64,000 nucleotides of DNA from positions 51,476 through 115,475 of the forward strand of contig CAJTVF010000001.1 of assembly GCA_910579435.1 (NCBI GenBank), read 5' to 3'. A program made the position numbers and the translations under genes. The notes under the pieces were generated by a model. That model saw nothing but the letters and a program-made list of their open reading frames with translations. It was not told the DNA's origin and made no database searches. Every line of letters starts with the position of its first letter. Positions within the stretch are counted from its first letter, which is position 1. This DNA comes from an uncultured Oscillibacter sp. (GTDB lineage Bacteria; Bacillota; Clostridia; Oscillospirales; Oscillospiraceae). Positions 41,407-51,260 of this stretch are shown one piece after another.

Positions 41407-41876
41407 TATCCCGCGGATTCAGCGGGATTTTGCAGGTATTGATATTCCAGCAGCAGCCGCCCGGTGCCGCTGGACATGTTCCCGAAGTGGTAGGGCTGGT
41501 CCGCCTTGAACCGGATGGCGTCCCGCTCTAAAAGCTGGAAATCCTGGCCCTCCGCCGTTAGGCTGACGGTGCCGTAGATCACCGTGGCGTGGCAGACGCA
41601 GCCGGGAAGGGAAGGAGCGGGAGCGTATTTCGCCCCGATGTACAGGTCCAGGAAGCAGCTCATCATGTGGCTTTTGTCATCGTAGGGAAGGCTGGGCCGC
41701 AGGACGGTTCTGCCGCCGTCCAAATGCCGGGGCCGGGTGTCCTGGACCCGGGCCAGAATGGGGCCGTTCTTGGGAAGCTCCGGCTTCGGCTTGTCCGTCT
41801 CCGGCTTGTGGGGCATCACGCCCTCGCCGGGTATGGGCTTGAACAGATCGTCCTCCATGCGCGCGCGTCCCCCCAT
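41406..41876 (-). CDS. Cupin-fold protein of unknown function
   Basis: 156 residues; AGGAGAGA precedes the ATG. The N-terminal 40 residues are Pro/Lys-rich and probably unstructured. A single beta-barrel cupin domain follows (about 65-150: ATVIYGTVSLTAEGQDFQLL, then DAIRFKADQPYHFGNMSSG), with one likely metal His in PYHF. Cupins include sensors, isomerases and oxygenases; nothing points to a specific one. Confidence 0.65.
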   Translation of the reverse strand: MGGRARMEDDLFKPIPGEGVMPHKPETDKPKPELPKNGPILARVQDTRPRHLDGGRTVLRPSLPYDDKSHMMSCFLDLYIGAKYAPAPSLPGCVCHATVIYGTVSLTAEGQDFQLLERDAIRFKADQPYHFGNMSSGTGRLLLEYQYLQNPAESAG

Positions 41877-42064
41877 TCTCTCTCCTCAGGATAACTTGCT
41901 TTATACTACCCGTTTTGTCGAAATTTGTCAAGGCGCATTGCCGGACCTCCCGTCTGCCTTTTGCGCGGCTGGCCGCTGACTCCGCCGATCTCGCCGCCGC
42001 CGTTGCAATGGACGTTTTGATATGTTAGAATCCAAGTAACAAATTAGAATTGGGAGATTTTGCT

Positions 42065-42319
42065 ATGGAAACACTATGGAATGAACTATTGAAGCAAATC
42101 AAATCGATATCGAATGACATATATTTGAGCATCAATACTCCTGCTGGCTTTTCAGAATTACAGCTCTTGGAAGAAACTGTGGGTGTAAAACTTCCGCAAG
42201 CATTTTCTGGGTATTTATCTACTATGAACGGGCAGAAGAATACAGAAGAAAATACAAGGAATAAAAATACGGAAATTCCATGCTTGGATTTAATACGTTT
42301 TTATCTGTTGCTGGAATAG
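42065..42319 (+). pseudogene. SMI1/KNR4-family gene truncated by MITE-B
   Basis: ATG 42065 (GGGAGAT upstream) starts METLWNELLKQIKSISNDIY, then ELQLLEETVGVKLPQAFSGYL, a good SMI1/KNR4 start (immunity-like proteins often paired with contact-dependent toxins). The frame apparently slips before ATTCCATGC, since the alternative frame reads MLGFNTFLSVAGI, as expected for the family. The gene then runs into MITE-B copy 2 at 42317, whose first bases supply the stop TAG. No toxin gene is adjacent. The AT-rich composition sets it apart from its neighbours. Confidence 0.7.
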
Positions 42320-42481
42320 GCCTTGTTTGAAAAAAGTCTAAACGCCCAAAACGGCGGATCTTTTTCCGGCACTCTGCGTTAAATTTTCTTGCCGGGCGTC
42401 AGCCCGCCCGCGAAAATTTGCCTTGATTGGCGAAAAAATCTCTCACCGTTGGGCATTCCGCCAATTTTCAAACAAGGCCTA
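42317..42481. mobile_element. MITE-B copy 2 (165 bp)
   Basis: Same 17-bp terminal repeats (TAGGCCTTGTTTGAAAA) and same 165-bp length as copy 1, with about three substitutions. It interrupts an SMI1/KNR4-type gene. The remaining gap to the next gene (42482-42683) shows only a weak TATACT (about 42639) before traX-like. Confidence 0.88.
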
Positions 42482-42683
42482 GACATGAAGAATAGGCTTT
42501 TCGGCCCCGCCGCCGCCGAAAACGGCATATAAAAGTAAAAGGGATTGCCGGACCGGCGGAGGCCGGGCGGAATGCAGGGCTTGAAACCGTAAGAAAACCG
42601 TAAGATTTTTGTCGAGTTGTTTGTAAGAAACGTCCTGTATACTCTCCTTAGAATCGGTTCAGGCCGAATAGAAGGAGGACGTC

Positions 42684-43520
42684 ATGAATTACAAACAACT
42701 GAAAATCTTCGCCATGTGCTGCATGGTCTTTGACCACGCGGCGCGCATTTTCCCCCTGGGGCAGATCTTCGCACCCCTGGCGGACCTCTTGTGGAGCAAG
42801 GGGTACGGGGACCTCGCCGACTGGCTGCTGGACGACTGCGTTTTATATGTAATGTATATCGGCCGTCTGGCGGCTCCCATCTTCGTGTACTGCGTCGCGC
42901 AGGGGTTTGCCCATACCTCCAATGTCCGCCGCTATGCGGGCCGCGTTTTCCTGACGGCGGTGATCGCGCAGGTTCCCTATACGCTGTTTGATCTGGCGGA
43001 AATGCGGGTGCTGGGCGTGGAGGGAGATTGGCGGGAGACGGGGCTGAACATCCTGTTCACGCTGGCCCTGGCCCTGTGCGTCCTCTGGGCTCACGAGGAG
43101 CTGAAGCGCCGGAAGCTGCTTTTCCTGAGCCCCTTGGCCGTGGCGGCGGCCACCTGGCTTGCCATGGAGCTCCGCATGGAAGGCGGGAAAGGTTATATCA
43201 TCCTGGCTTGGGTCTATTATATTACCCGGAACCGTCCCCGCCGGCACAGGGCTCTCCTCTATATCCCCGCCGTGATGCTGTCCCGCCGGGGATTGGTGCT
43301 GTGGGTCGTGGAGAGCCTGGGAACACCGGAGCTGTCCGGAGTCCTGCGGAACTGCCTTTTGAACGTGCTGGGCAATTACTTCGGGATGCTGGTCACGCTG
43401 GCGGACAACGGCGAAAAGGGGAGGGCCGGGAAGGGCTTCCAGCGGTTCTGCTACGCGTTTTACCCCGCGCATTTCGCCGTTCTGGCCCTGATCGGCTTTC
43501 TCAGGCCGCCCCTGGTGTGA
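42684..43520 (+). CDS. TraX-family membrane protein
   Basis: 278 residues with about eight membrane segments; AGAAGGAGG precedes the ATG. The N-terminus MNYKQLKIFAMCCMVFDHAA, the IGRLAAPIFVYCVAQGFAHT segment and the C-terminal FYPAHFAVLALIGF are typical of TraX-like proteins, named after the F-plasmid pilin acetyltransferase but widespread on Clostridia chromosomes as probable acyltransferases of unknown substrate. It lies alone before the L7Ae/str operon, with no conjugation gene nearby. Confidence 0.88.
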   Translation: MNYKQLKIFAMCCMVFDHAARIFPLGQIFAPLADLLWSKGYGDLADWLLDDCVLYVMYIGRLAAPIFVYCVAQGFAHTSNVRRYAGRVFLTAVIAQVPYTLFDLAEMRVLGVEGDWRETGLNILFTLALALCVLWAHEELKRRKLLFLSPLAVAAATWLAMELRMEGGKGYIILAWVYYITRNRPRRHRALLYIPAVMLSRRGLVLWVVESLGTPELSGVLRNCLLNVLGNYFGMLVTLADNGEKGRAGKGFQRFCYAFYPAHFAVLALIGFLRPPLV

Positions 43521-43579
43521 GCGGAGCCGGGGAAATCCCTGGAAAAACAGGAAAATTAAAATCTTTTTGCCAAAAACGC

Positions 43580-43608
43580 TTGACGGCGGGGGAAGGTCAT
43601 GCTATAAT
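43580..43608 (+). promoter_or_regulatory. Promoter of the L7Ae-str operon
   Basis: TTGACG (43580-43585) and TATAAT (43603-43608) with a 17-bp spacer, about 75 bp before the L7Ae gene. In many Firmicutes this operon is instead transcribed from rpoB. Confidence 0.75.
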
Positions 43609-43687
43609 GCCTACTTACGCGGACCCAGAGCCCGTGAATTTTGCTGTGCGCTCCTCAGCGGAAGCGTCGCCGGAGGAGGTCTGCCCC

Positions 43688-43921
43688 ATGGAGCTTGAAA
43701 AGCGGGCCGTCGGCGTGAAGCAGTCCCGCAAGGCCATCCGGGAGGGACGGGCCCGCCGGGCGCATCTTGCCAGCGACGCCGACCCGGCGCTGACCGGGCC
43801 CATCGCCGCCGAGTGCGCCGCCGCCGGCATCCCCGTGGAGACAGGTTGGACCATGGCCCAGCTGGGCCGGGCCTGCGGCATTGCCGTGGGAGCCTCCGTC
43901 GCGGTGGAGCTGGCGGACTGA
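43688..43921 (+). CDS. L7Ae-family ribosomal protein (YbxF-like)
   Basis: 77 residues from ATG 43688 (GGAGGAGG upstream); a longer in-frame reading through the promoter lacks support. VGVKQSRKAIREGRARRAHL, then CAAAGIPVETGWTMAQLGRA with GIAVGASVAVEL at the end match the L7Ae/L30e/S12e/Gadd45 fold that binds kink-turn RNA. The family is normally encoded right before rpsL, as here. Role in ribosome or RNA regulation is inferred from B. subtilis YbxF. Confidence 0.88.
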   Translation: MELEKRAVGVKQSRKAIREGRARRAHLASDADPALTGPIAAECAAAGIPVETGWTMAQLGRACGIAVGASVAVELAD

Positions 43922-44011
43922 GCGCGCGAGAAATTTTTGGTTTTTACGGAATAGCCCACCGGCTTTCTGTAAAACATATAAAGCAAAAATATGAAAGAAA
44001 GGAGAACGTCA

Positions 44012-44428
44012 ATGCCTACTTTTAACCAGCTGGTCCGGAAAGGAAGAGAACAGGCTTCCTACAAGTCCAATTCTCCCGCCCTGCAGTTCGGTCTGAACAC
44101 CCTGAAGACCAAGACCACCAATCAGCCCTCCCCTCAGAAGAGAGGCGTCTGCACCGCCGTGAGAACCGCGACCCCCAAGAAGCCCAACTCCGCCCTGCGT
44201 AAGATCGCCCGTGTGCGCCTGACCAACGGCTACGAGGTCACCGCCTATATTCCCGGCGTGGGCCACTCCCTCCAGGAGCACTCCGTGGTCATGATCCGCG
44301 GCGGCCGTGTCAAGGACCTCCCCGGCGTCCGCTACCACATCATCCGCGGCACCCTCGACACCCAGGGCGTGTCCGGCCGTATGCAGGCCCGTTCCAAGTA
44401 CGGCGCCAAGCGGCCCAAGTCCAAGTAA
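44012..44428 (+). CDS. rpsL: 30S ribosomal protein S12
   Basis: 138 residues from ATG 44012 (GAAAGGAGAA upstream): MPTFNQLVRKGRE at the start, the decoding-centre loop TATPKKPNSALRK, and the GGRVKDLPGVRYHI motif. It monitors codon-anticodon pairing; the streptomycin-site lysine in PKKPNS is wild type. Confidence 0.97.
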   Translation: MPTFNQLVRKGREQASYKSNSPALQFGLNTLKTKTTNQPSPQKRGVCTAVRTATPKKPNSALRKIARVRLTNGYEVTAYIPGVGHSLQEHSVVMIRGGRVKDLPGVRYHIIRGTLDTQGVSGRMQARSKYGAKRPKSK

Positions 44429-44618
44429 GGATTGGATAGCCGCCGGCGTGCGGATACCCCATCCCCCTGCGGGGACGAACCCTGAGAATTACTTTGCCGA
44501 ACAGGCATTTATATAAATGCGTGGGCGTTGCCCTTCGGCAGAGGCATTCACGGAAGGCTGAAATACGCCTTTTGAGTACCTATGAGATCATAGAATCATT
44601 ATGAAGGAGGGAAGCATA
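44429..44618 (+). other. rpsL-rpsG spacer with palindromes
   Basis: 190 bp, unusually long inside a ribosomal operon. It holds GCATTTATATAAATGC (44505-44520, a perfect palindrome) and repeated GGCATT/GCCTTT-type segments. S7 in E. coli binds the S12-S7 spacer for autoregulation, so a similar function is possible. No terminator is apparent. Confidence 0.35.
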
Positions 44619-45089
44619 GTGCCCAGAAGAGGTAATGTTCCCAAGAGAGAAATTCTGCCCGACCCTATGTACGGCTCCGTGCTGGTGACCCGTTTGGTCA
44701 ACAATGTGATGCTGGACGGCAAAAAGGGCGTGGCGCAGAAGGTGGTCTACGCGGCCTTTGACCAAATTAAGGAGAAGACCGGGAAGGACCCCGTTGAAGT
44801 GTTCACCCAGGCCATGGACAACATCATGCCCAGCCTGGAGGTCAAGGCCCGCCGTGTGGGCGGCGCCAACTACCAGGTCCCCATGGAGGTCCGCCCCGCC
44901 CGGCGCACCACGCTGGGCCTGCGGTGGCTGACCACCTATTCCCGCGCCCGGAGCGAGCGCACCATGGCGGAGCGCCTTGCCGGCGAGATCATGGACGCCG
45001 CCGAGAACACCGGCGCGGCTGTGAAAAAGCGCGAGGACATGCACAAGCAGGCCGAGGCCAACAAGGCGTTCGCGCACTTCCGCTGGTAA
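44619..45089 (+). CDS. rpsG: 30S ribosomal protein S7
   Basis: 156 residues. The start is GTG 44619, giving the canonical MPRRGNVPKREILPDP; AAGGAGGG is 9 nt before it. An in-frame ATG at 44601 would overlap that ribosome site. Conserved MLDGKKGVAQKVVYAAF and YQVPMEVRPARRTTLGLRWL segments bind 16S rRNA and head assembly. It is coupled closely to fusA (21 nt). Confidence 0.97.
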   Translation: MPRRGNVPKREILPDPMYGSVLVTRLVNNVMLDGKKGVAQKVVYAAFDQIKEKTGKDPVEVFTQAMDNIMPSLEVKARRVGGANYQVPMEVRPARRTTLGLRWLTTYSRARSERTMAERLAGEIMDAAENTGAAVKKREDMHKQAEANKAFAHFRW

Positions 45090-45110
45090 GCTAGTTAGGA
45101 GAAATCAAGT

Positions 45111-47213
45111 ATGCCGAGAAAAACACCGCTTGAAAACACCAGAAACATCGGCATTATGGCTCACATCGACGCGGGCAAGACCACGACCACCGAGCGGATC
45201 TTGTTCTACACCGGCGTGAACTATAAGATCGGCGAAACCCACGACGGTACCGCCACGATGGACTGGATGGCCCAGGAGCAGGAGCGCGGTATTACCATCA
45301 CCTCCGCCGCCACCACCTGTTTCTGGTCTGGTTCCAAGAACCAGTTCAAGCCCACCCGTATCAACATCATCGACACCCCGGGCCACGTGGACTTCACCGT
45401 GGAGGTGGAGCGTTCCCTGCGCGTGCTGGACGGTTCCGTAACCGTCCTCTGCGCCAAGGGCGGCGTGGAGCCCCAGTCCGAGACCGTGTGGCGTCAGGCC
45501 GACAACTACAAGGTCCCCCGGATGATTTATGTCAACAAGATGGACATTATGGGCGCGGACTTCTACAACGTGCTCCACATGGTGGAGGATCGCCTGAAGT
45601 GCAACGCCGTGCCCATCCAGCTCCCTATCGGCAGCGAGGATACCTTTAAGGGCATCGTCGACCTGATCGAGATGAACGCGGACGTCTATTATGACGATCT
45701 GGGCAAGGACATGCGGGTGGAGGAGATTCCCGCCGACATGGCAGACCTTGCCAGCGAGTACCGGGAGAAGCTGATGGACGCCGTCTCCATGTTCGACGAG
45801 GAGATTATGGAGATGTACCTGGATGGCCAGGAGATTCCCCAGGCGAAGATCCGGGCGGCCATCCGCAAGGCCACCATCGCCAACGAGCTGGTGCCCGTCA
45901 CCTGCGGCACGTCCTACAAAAACAAGGGCGTGCAGAAGATGCTGGACGCCATCGTGGACTTCATGCCCGCGCCCACGGACATCCCGCCCATCAAGGGCGT
46001 GAATCCCAAGACTGATGAAGAGGACGAGCGTCCCTCCGACGACAGCGCTCCCTTCTCCGCTCTGGCCTTCAAGATCATGACCGACCCCTATGTGGGCCGC
46101 CTGAGCTTCTTCCGGGTCTATTCCGGCCACCTCACCACCGGCTCCACCGTGCTGAACAGCACGAAAAATGTCAAGGAGCGCATTGGCCGCATCCTCCAGA
46201 TGCACGCCAATCACCGTGAGGATATTGAGGAAGTCTTCTCCGGCGATATCGAGGCCGCCGTGGGCCTGAAGCACACCACCACCGGCGACACCCTCTGCGA
46301 CGAGAAGGCCCCCATCATTCTGGAGTCCATGGAGTTCCCCGAGCCCGTCATCCGCGTGGCCATCGAGCCCAAGACCAAGGCGGGCCAGGAGAAAATGACC
46401 ATTGGCCTCATCAAGCTGGCCGAGGAGGACCCCACATTCAAGACCTACACCGACGAGGAGACCGGCCAGACCATCATCGCCGGCATGGGCGAGCTCCATC
46501 TGGAGATCATCGTGGACCGCCTGCTCCGGGAGTTCAAGGTGGAGGCCAACGTGGGCGCTCCCCAGGTCGCCTACAAGGAGACCATCAAGAAGTCGGTGGA
46601 GCAGGATACCAAGTATGCCCGCCAGTCCGGCGGCAAGGGCCAGTACGGCCATGTCAAGATCCGCGTGGAGCCCAACGAGTCCGGCAAGGGCTACGAGTTT
46701 GTCAACTCCATCGTGGGCGGCGCGGTGCCCAAGGAGTATATCCCGGCGGTCGACGCCGGCATCCAGGGCGCCATGAACGCCGGCGTGGTGGCCGGCTTCC
46801 CCGTGGTGGACGTGAAGGTCACCCTGTACGACGGTTCCTATCACGAGGTGGACTCCTCCGAAATGGCCTTCAAGATCGCCGGTTCCATGGCCTTTAAGGA
46901 CGCCTGCCGCAAGGCGGACGCCACGCTGCTGGAACCCATCATGAAGGTGTCCGTCATTGTTCCCGACGAGTATATGGGCGACGTCATCGGCGACCTGAAC
47001 AGCCGCCGGGGCCAGATCATCCAGCTGGAGGCCCGTCCCGGCGCCCAGCAGATCGACGCCCATGTGCCTCTGGCCGAGATGTTCGGCTACGCCACGGACC
47101 TCCGCTCCCGCACCCAGGGCCGCGGCCAGTACACCATGGAGCCCAGCCACTATATCGAGATCCCGAAGAACATCCGGGAGAAGATTGTGGAGACCCGGGT
47201 CAAGCCGAACTGA
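45111..47213 (+). CDS. fusA: Elongation factor G
   Basis: 700 residues, full length. The GTPase domain has AHIDAGKTTTTERILFYTG, DTPGHVDFTVEVERSL and NKMD; domains II-V follow with GMGELHLEII and the SGGKGQYGHVKI segment of domain IV. It drives ribosomal translocation. Strong codon bias fits high expression. Confidence 0.98.
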   Translation: MPRKTPLENTRNIGIMAHIDAGKTTTTERILFYTGVNYKIGETHDGTATMDWMAQEQERGITITSAATTCFWSGSKNQFKPTRINIIDTPGHVDFTVEVERSLRVLDGSVTVLCAKGGVEPQSETVWRQADNYKVPRMIYVNKMDIMGADFYNVLHMVEDRLKCNAVPIQLPIGSEDTFKGIVDLIEMNADVYYDDLGKDMRVEEIPADMADLASEYREKLMDAVSMFDEEIMEMYLDGQEIPQAKIRAAIRKATIANELVPVTCGTSYKNKGVQKMLDAIVDFMPAPTDIPPIKGVNPKTDEEDERPSDDSAPFSALAFKIMTDPYVGRLSFFRVYSGHLTTGSTVLNSTKNVKERIGRILQMHANHREDIEEVFSGDIEAAVGLKHTTTGDTLCDEKAPIILESMEFPEPVIRVAIEPKTKAGQEKMTIGLIKLAEEDPTFKTYTDEETGQTIIAGMGELHLEIIVDRLLREFKVEANVGAPQVAYKETIKKSVEQDTKYARQSGGKGQYGHVKIRVEPNESGKGYEFVNSIVGGAVPKEYIPAVDAGIQGAMNAGVVAGFPVVDVKVTLYDGSYHEVDSSEMAFKIAGSMAFKDACRKADATLLEPIMKVSVIVPDEYMGDVIGDLNSRRGQIIQLEARPGAQQIDAHVPLAEMFGYATDLRSRTQGRGQYTMEPSHYIEIPKNIREKIVETRVKPN

Positions 47214-47258
47214 TTTTCTTTCGCAGGAAAAGCCCTGGACCAAAATGGGAAAAAGGGA

Positions 47259-47287
47259 TTGATTTTCCAGCCGGAATACTGTAGAAT
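47259..47287 (+). promoter_or_regulatory. tuf promoter
   Basis: TTGATT (47259-47264) and TAGAAT (47282-47287) with a 17-bp spacer, about 65 bp before tuf, allowing separate expression from fusA. Confidence 0.6.
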
Positions 47288-47354
47288 AAGCATTGCTGAT
47301 TATCGTTTCGCAATGCCGCAGCCGTAATTGAAAGATTTATAGGAGGATCATCAA

Positions 47355-48557
<1,203 letters not shown>

Positions 48558-48569
48558 TTTCCCATGCGT

Positions 48570-48604
48570 AAAAAGGACTGCCGTGAAAACGGCAGTCCTT
48601 TTTC
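48570..48604. terminator. tuf terminator
   Basis: AAGGACTGCCGT / ACGGCAGTCCTT, a 12-bp stem with GAAA loop, then TTTTTC; also serves the convergent DUF4830 gene. Confidence 0.85.
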
Positions 48605-49069
48605 TCATTCCTCCGTCCGAATCAGGGGCTCCTGGAATCCCCTGGCCCCGGAGGAGCAGACGTCCCCCGCCACCGGCGTGTCCTCACAGATGTAGAGATT
48701 GGCCTGGACCCCCTTGGGCTGGCCGGGGTAATTGGTCACGGTGTAGGTGCAGCGGCTCACCTGCTTGCCGCAGCAGCTTGTCAGGTCGAAGCCCTGGCTG
48801 CGCTGGAGCTCATTGTAAGAGCGGTAGGGCTCATCCAGCTCTGCGGGCAGCAGGAATTGCAGGGTCTCAATGGGCTCCGGCTCCACGGTCCACCCTAGGG
48901 ACTGAAGATAGGCGACCCGTTCCTCGTTGGTGGTCAGTTTGGGCTGGGGGGCTTCCGGCTCTGTTGGAGCCCGGCCCGTCAGGACGATCAGCGCCGCCAT
49001 GACCACGCCCATGAGGACGACGGCGGCGGCGGCTTTCTTTCGGGAAAATTTTGCGGTCCAAATTAACAT
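48605..49069 (-). CDS. DUF4830-type membrane-anchored protein
   Basis: 154 residues from ATG 49069 (GGAGGG upstream; the longer reading has none). One N-terminal membrane segment (KKAAAAVVLMGVVMAALIVL) is followed by an extracytoplasmic domain: RVAYLQSLGWTVEPEPIETL, then YNELQRSQGFDLTSCCGKQV and YTVTNYPGQPKGVQANLYI. This is the DUF4830 family as I remember it, common and uncharacterised in this group. A CC pair and nearby Cys residues may form disulphides. Confidence 0.75.
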   Translation of the reverse strand: MLIWTAKFSRKKAAAAVVLMGVVMAALIVLTGRAPTEPEAPQPKLTTNEERVAYLQSLGWTVEPEPIETLQFLLPAELDEPYRSYNELQRSQGFDLTSCCGKQVSRCTYTVTNYPGQPKGVQANLYICEDTPVAGDVCSSGARGFQEPLIRTEE

Positions 49070-49172
49070 GTCGATCCCTCCTGACACTTCCTTATTCATT
49101 TTTACAGGGAAATATGCTACAATGAAACAAGCAATTGCCGGGTCCCGGGAAGCGGGGCCGGAAAGGGGGAGG

Positions 49173-49901
49173 ATGGCTGTGGGATCACAGCGGCTGGATA
49201 AGATCATTGCCTCCACGGGGAAGTGGTCCCGCCGGGAGGCCAGGGAGCTGGCACGCCGGGGCCTGGTGACGGTGGACGGCGCTTCCGTCCGCTCGGCCGA
49301 GGAGAAATTTGACCCGGAAGCGGCGGAGATCCTCGTAGACGGCGAGGCGCTCCGCTACCGCCGGTATACCTGGGTCATGCTGAACAAGCCCGCCGGCTAT
49401 CTCTCCGCCACGGAGGACGGCCGGGGGGAGACCGTTTTGGACCTGCTGCCCCGGGAGCTCCAGAGGCAGGGCCTCTTTCCGGTGGGCCGCCTGGACAAGG
49501 ACACGGAGGGATTGCTGCTGCTGACCAACGAGGGCGTTCTGGCCCACGCTCTGCTGTCTCCGAAGCGGCATGTGGATAAGGTATACTACGCCCGGACGGC
49601 GGGCCGCCTGACGGAGGAGGACTGCCGGGCGTTCGCCGCCGGAATATCCCTGGGAGACGGGCTCCAGTGCCTTCCCGCCAGGCTGGAGATCCTTTCGGCA
49701 GGGGAGGAGAGCGAGGCCCGCGTCACCCTGCGGGAGGGGAAGTTCCACCAGGTGAAGCGGATGCTGGCGGCGAGGGGGAAGCCGGTGACCTATCTGGAAC
49801 GGGTGAGGATGGGAGGCTTGTCTCTGGACCAGGGGCTTCCCCGGGGAGCTTTTCGCTTTTTGACTGAGGAGGAGGTGGGGGAACTCCGCGCACTTGTGTA
49901 G
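49173..49901 (+). CDS. RsuA/RluB-family rRNA pseudouridine synthase
   Basis: 242 residues. An N-terminal S4 RNA-binding domain (RLDKIIASTGKWSRREAREL, then VTVDG) precedes the catalytic domain with YLSATEDGRGETVLDLLP, the catalytic aspartate in VGRLDKDTEGLLLLTNEG, and FHQVKRMLAARGKPV. It isomerises uridine in 16S or 23S rRNA. The ATG is only 3 nt after GGAGG; the in-frame GTG at 49179 has ideal 6-nt spacing and may be the true start. The target nucleotide cannot be told from RsuA versus RluB. Confidence 0.9.
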   Translation: MAVGSQRLDKIIASTGKWSRREARELARRGLVTVDGASVRSAEEKFDPEAAEILVDGEALRYRRYTWVMLNKPAGYLSATEDGRGETVLDLLPRELQRQGLFPVGRLDKDTEGLLLLTNEGVLAHALLSPKRHVDKVYYARTAGRLTEEDCRAFAAGISLGDGLQCLPARLEILSAGEESEARVTLREGKFHQVKRMLAARGKPVTYLERVRMGGLSLDQGLPRGAFRFLTEEEVGELRALV

Positions 49902-49969
49902 TTTCGAGAAAAAGTCCGAATACTTACCAAAAAGGGAATGAGTTTTTTGTTGAAAAAAGAAAAAACATC

Positions 49970-49998
49970 TTGCAATTTGGTGAAGTTGACGATATAAT
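49970..49998 (+). promoter_or_regulatory. Promoter of the CdaR-like gene
   Basis: TTGCAA (49970-49975) and TATAAT (49993-49998) with a 17-bp spacer. Confidence 0.7.
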
Positions 49999-50057
49999 AA
50001 GGATGTTGTAAAAATGGTATCAATGCTTCCCCGGTATTTTAGGTGAGGAGGACGGCC

Positions 50058-51149
50058 ATGTCTGGAAGAATTTATCAAAATGTGGTATTGCAGTTGAAGG
50101 AGAACACAGACCGCACAATTGGCGTCATTGATGGGGAAGGCGTGGTCATCGCCTGCAGCGAGCTCTCTCTCATCGGACAGCGGTGGACGGAGTATGTCCC
50201 GGTGGTGAACAACGCCGGCGGCGCGCTGGCGTCCTCGGAGGGGAAGACCTTCAAGGCGCTGAACGGCTGGGGGAACCAGTTTGACTACGCGGCCTTTGCC
50301 TTTGGGGAGAATGACGTCAGCAAGGCCGTATGCTCTGTGGCCACCGTGGCGCTGAACGCCGCCAAGGCCTACTATGAGGAGAAGCACGACCGGGGCTCCT
50401 TTATCAAGGACATCATTTCCGACAATATCATGCTGGGGGACATCTATATGCGGGCCAAGGAGCTGCGGGTCACCGCCGATGTGGCCCGGGGCGTCTTTGT
50501 GGTGCGGTCCCTGAAGAAGGGAGAGTCCGTCCCCACCGACGTGGTGCAGGCCATGTTTCCCGACCGGCAGAACGACTTCGTGCTGAACATTGGCGACGGG
50601 GACGTGGTGCTGGTCCGCCAGATGCCCGAGGGAGCGGGCTTCCGGGAGCTGAACAAGATCGCGATTTCCATTGAGGAAAGCCTTCGCTCCGGCACGGAGA
50701 GCACCGTGGTCGTGGGCATCGGCACTATCGCCACCCACCTGCGGGATCTGGCAAAGTCTTATAAGGAGGCGCAGATCTCCATTGACGTGGGCAAGGTCTT
50801 CGACACGGAGAAATACGTCATCAACTATGAGAATCTGGGCATTGGCCGCCTGATTTACCAGCTGCCCACCACCCTTTGCGAGATGTTCCTCCAGGAGGTT
50901 TTCAAAAAGAACCCCATCGACGCGCTGGACAAGGAGACCCTGTTCACCATTCACCGCTTCTTCGAGAACAATCTGAACGTCTCCGAGACGGCCCGGAAGC
51001 TGTTCGTCCACCGGAACACCCTGGTCTACCGGCTGGAAAAGATCAAAAAGCTGACGGGCCTGGACCTGCGGGAGTTTGACGACGCCATCACCTTCAAGGT
51101 GGCTCTGATGGTCAAGAAATATCTGACCTCCCGGGGGATTGACTCCTGA
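50058..51149 (+). CDS. CdaR/PucR-family transcriptional regulator
   Basis: 363 residues, ATG 50058 with GAGGAGG upstream. An N-terminal sugar-diacid recognition-like domain (about 1-135: YQNVVLQLKENTDRTIGVID), a central GGDEF-like degenerate domain, and a C-terminal PucR-type HTH (NLNVSETARKLFVHRNTLVY, then RLEKIKKLTGLDLREFDDAI). It stands alone next to the division genes with no sugar-diacid catabolic gene nearby, so its signal is unknown. Confidence 0.88.
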   Translation: MSGRIYQNVVLQLKENTDRTIGVIDGEGVVIACSELSLIGQRWTEYVPVVNNAGGALASSEGKTFKALNGWGNQFDYAAFAFGENDVSKAVCSVATVALNAAKAYYEEKHDRGSFIKDIISDNIMLGDIYMRAKELRVTADVARGVFVVRSLKKGESVPTDVVQAMFPDRQNDFVLNIGDGDVVLVRQMPEGAGFRELNKIAISIEESLRSGTESTVVVGIGTIATHLRDLAKSYKEAQISIDVGKVFDTEKYVINYENLGIGRLIYQLPTTLCEMFLQEVFKKNPIDALDKETLFTIHRFFENNLNVSETARKLFVHRNTLVYRLEKIKKLTGLDLREFDDAITFKVALMVKKYLTSRGIDS

Positions 51150-51160
51150 ACCTGAGACCG

Positions 51161-51191
51161 GAGCGGCGGACGAGCGTCCGCCGCTTTCTCA
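51161..51191 (+). terminator. Terminator after the CdaR-like gene
   Basis: GAGCGGCGGACG / CGTCCGCCGCTTTC: an 11-bp stem followed by TTTCTC. Confidence 0.65.
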
Positions 51192-51260
51192 TGACCCGTC
51201 CATTGCATTTTGTGTAAAAGGATTTCCGAAAACCGCGCGGCAGTTTGGCGGCGCTCCGCA

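Noticed and set aside
42684..43520. TraX-like gene as part of a conjugative element
   Set aside because: No other transfer gene is nearby, and TraX-like proteins are common as stand-alone chromosomal genes in Clostridia.
45105..47243. A 712-codon open frame on the minus strand opposite fusA
   Set aside because: It is an antisense shadow created by strongly biased codon use in fusA; composition is Gly/Val/His/Leu-rich without any domain.
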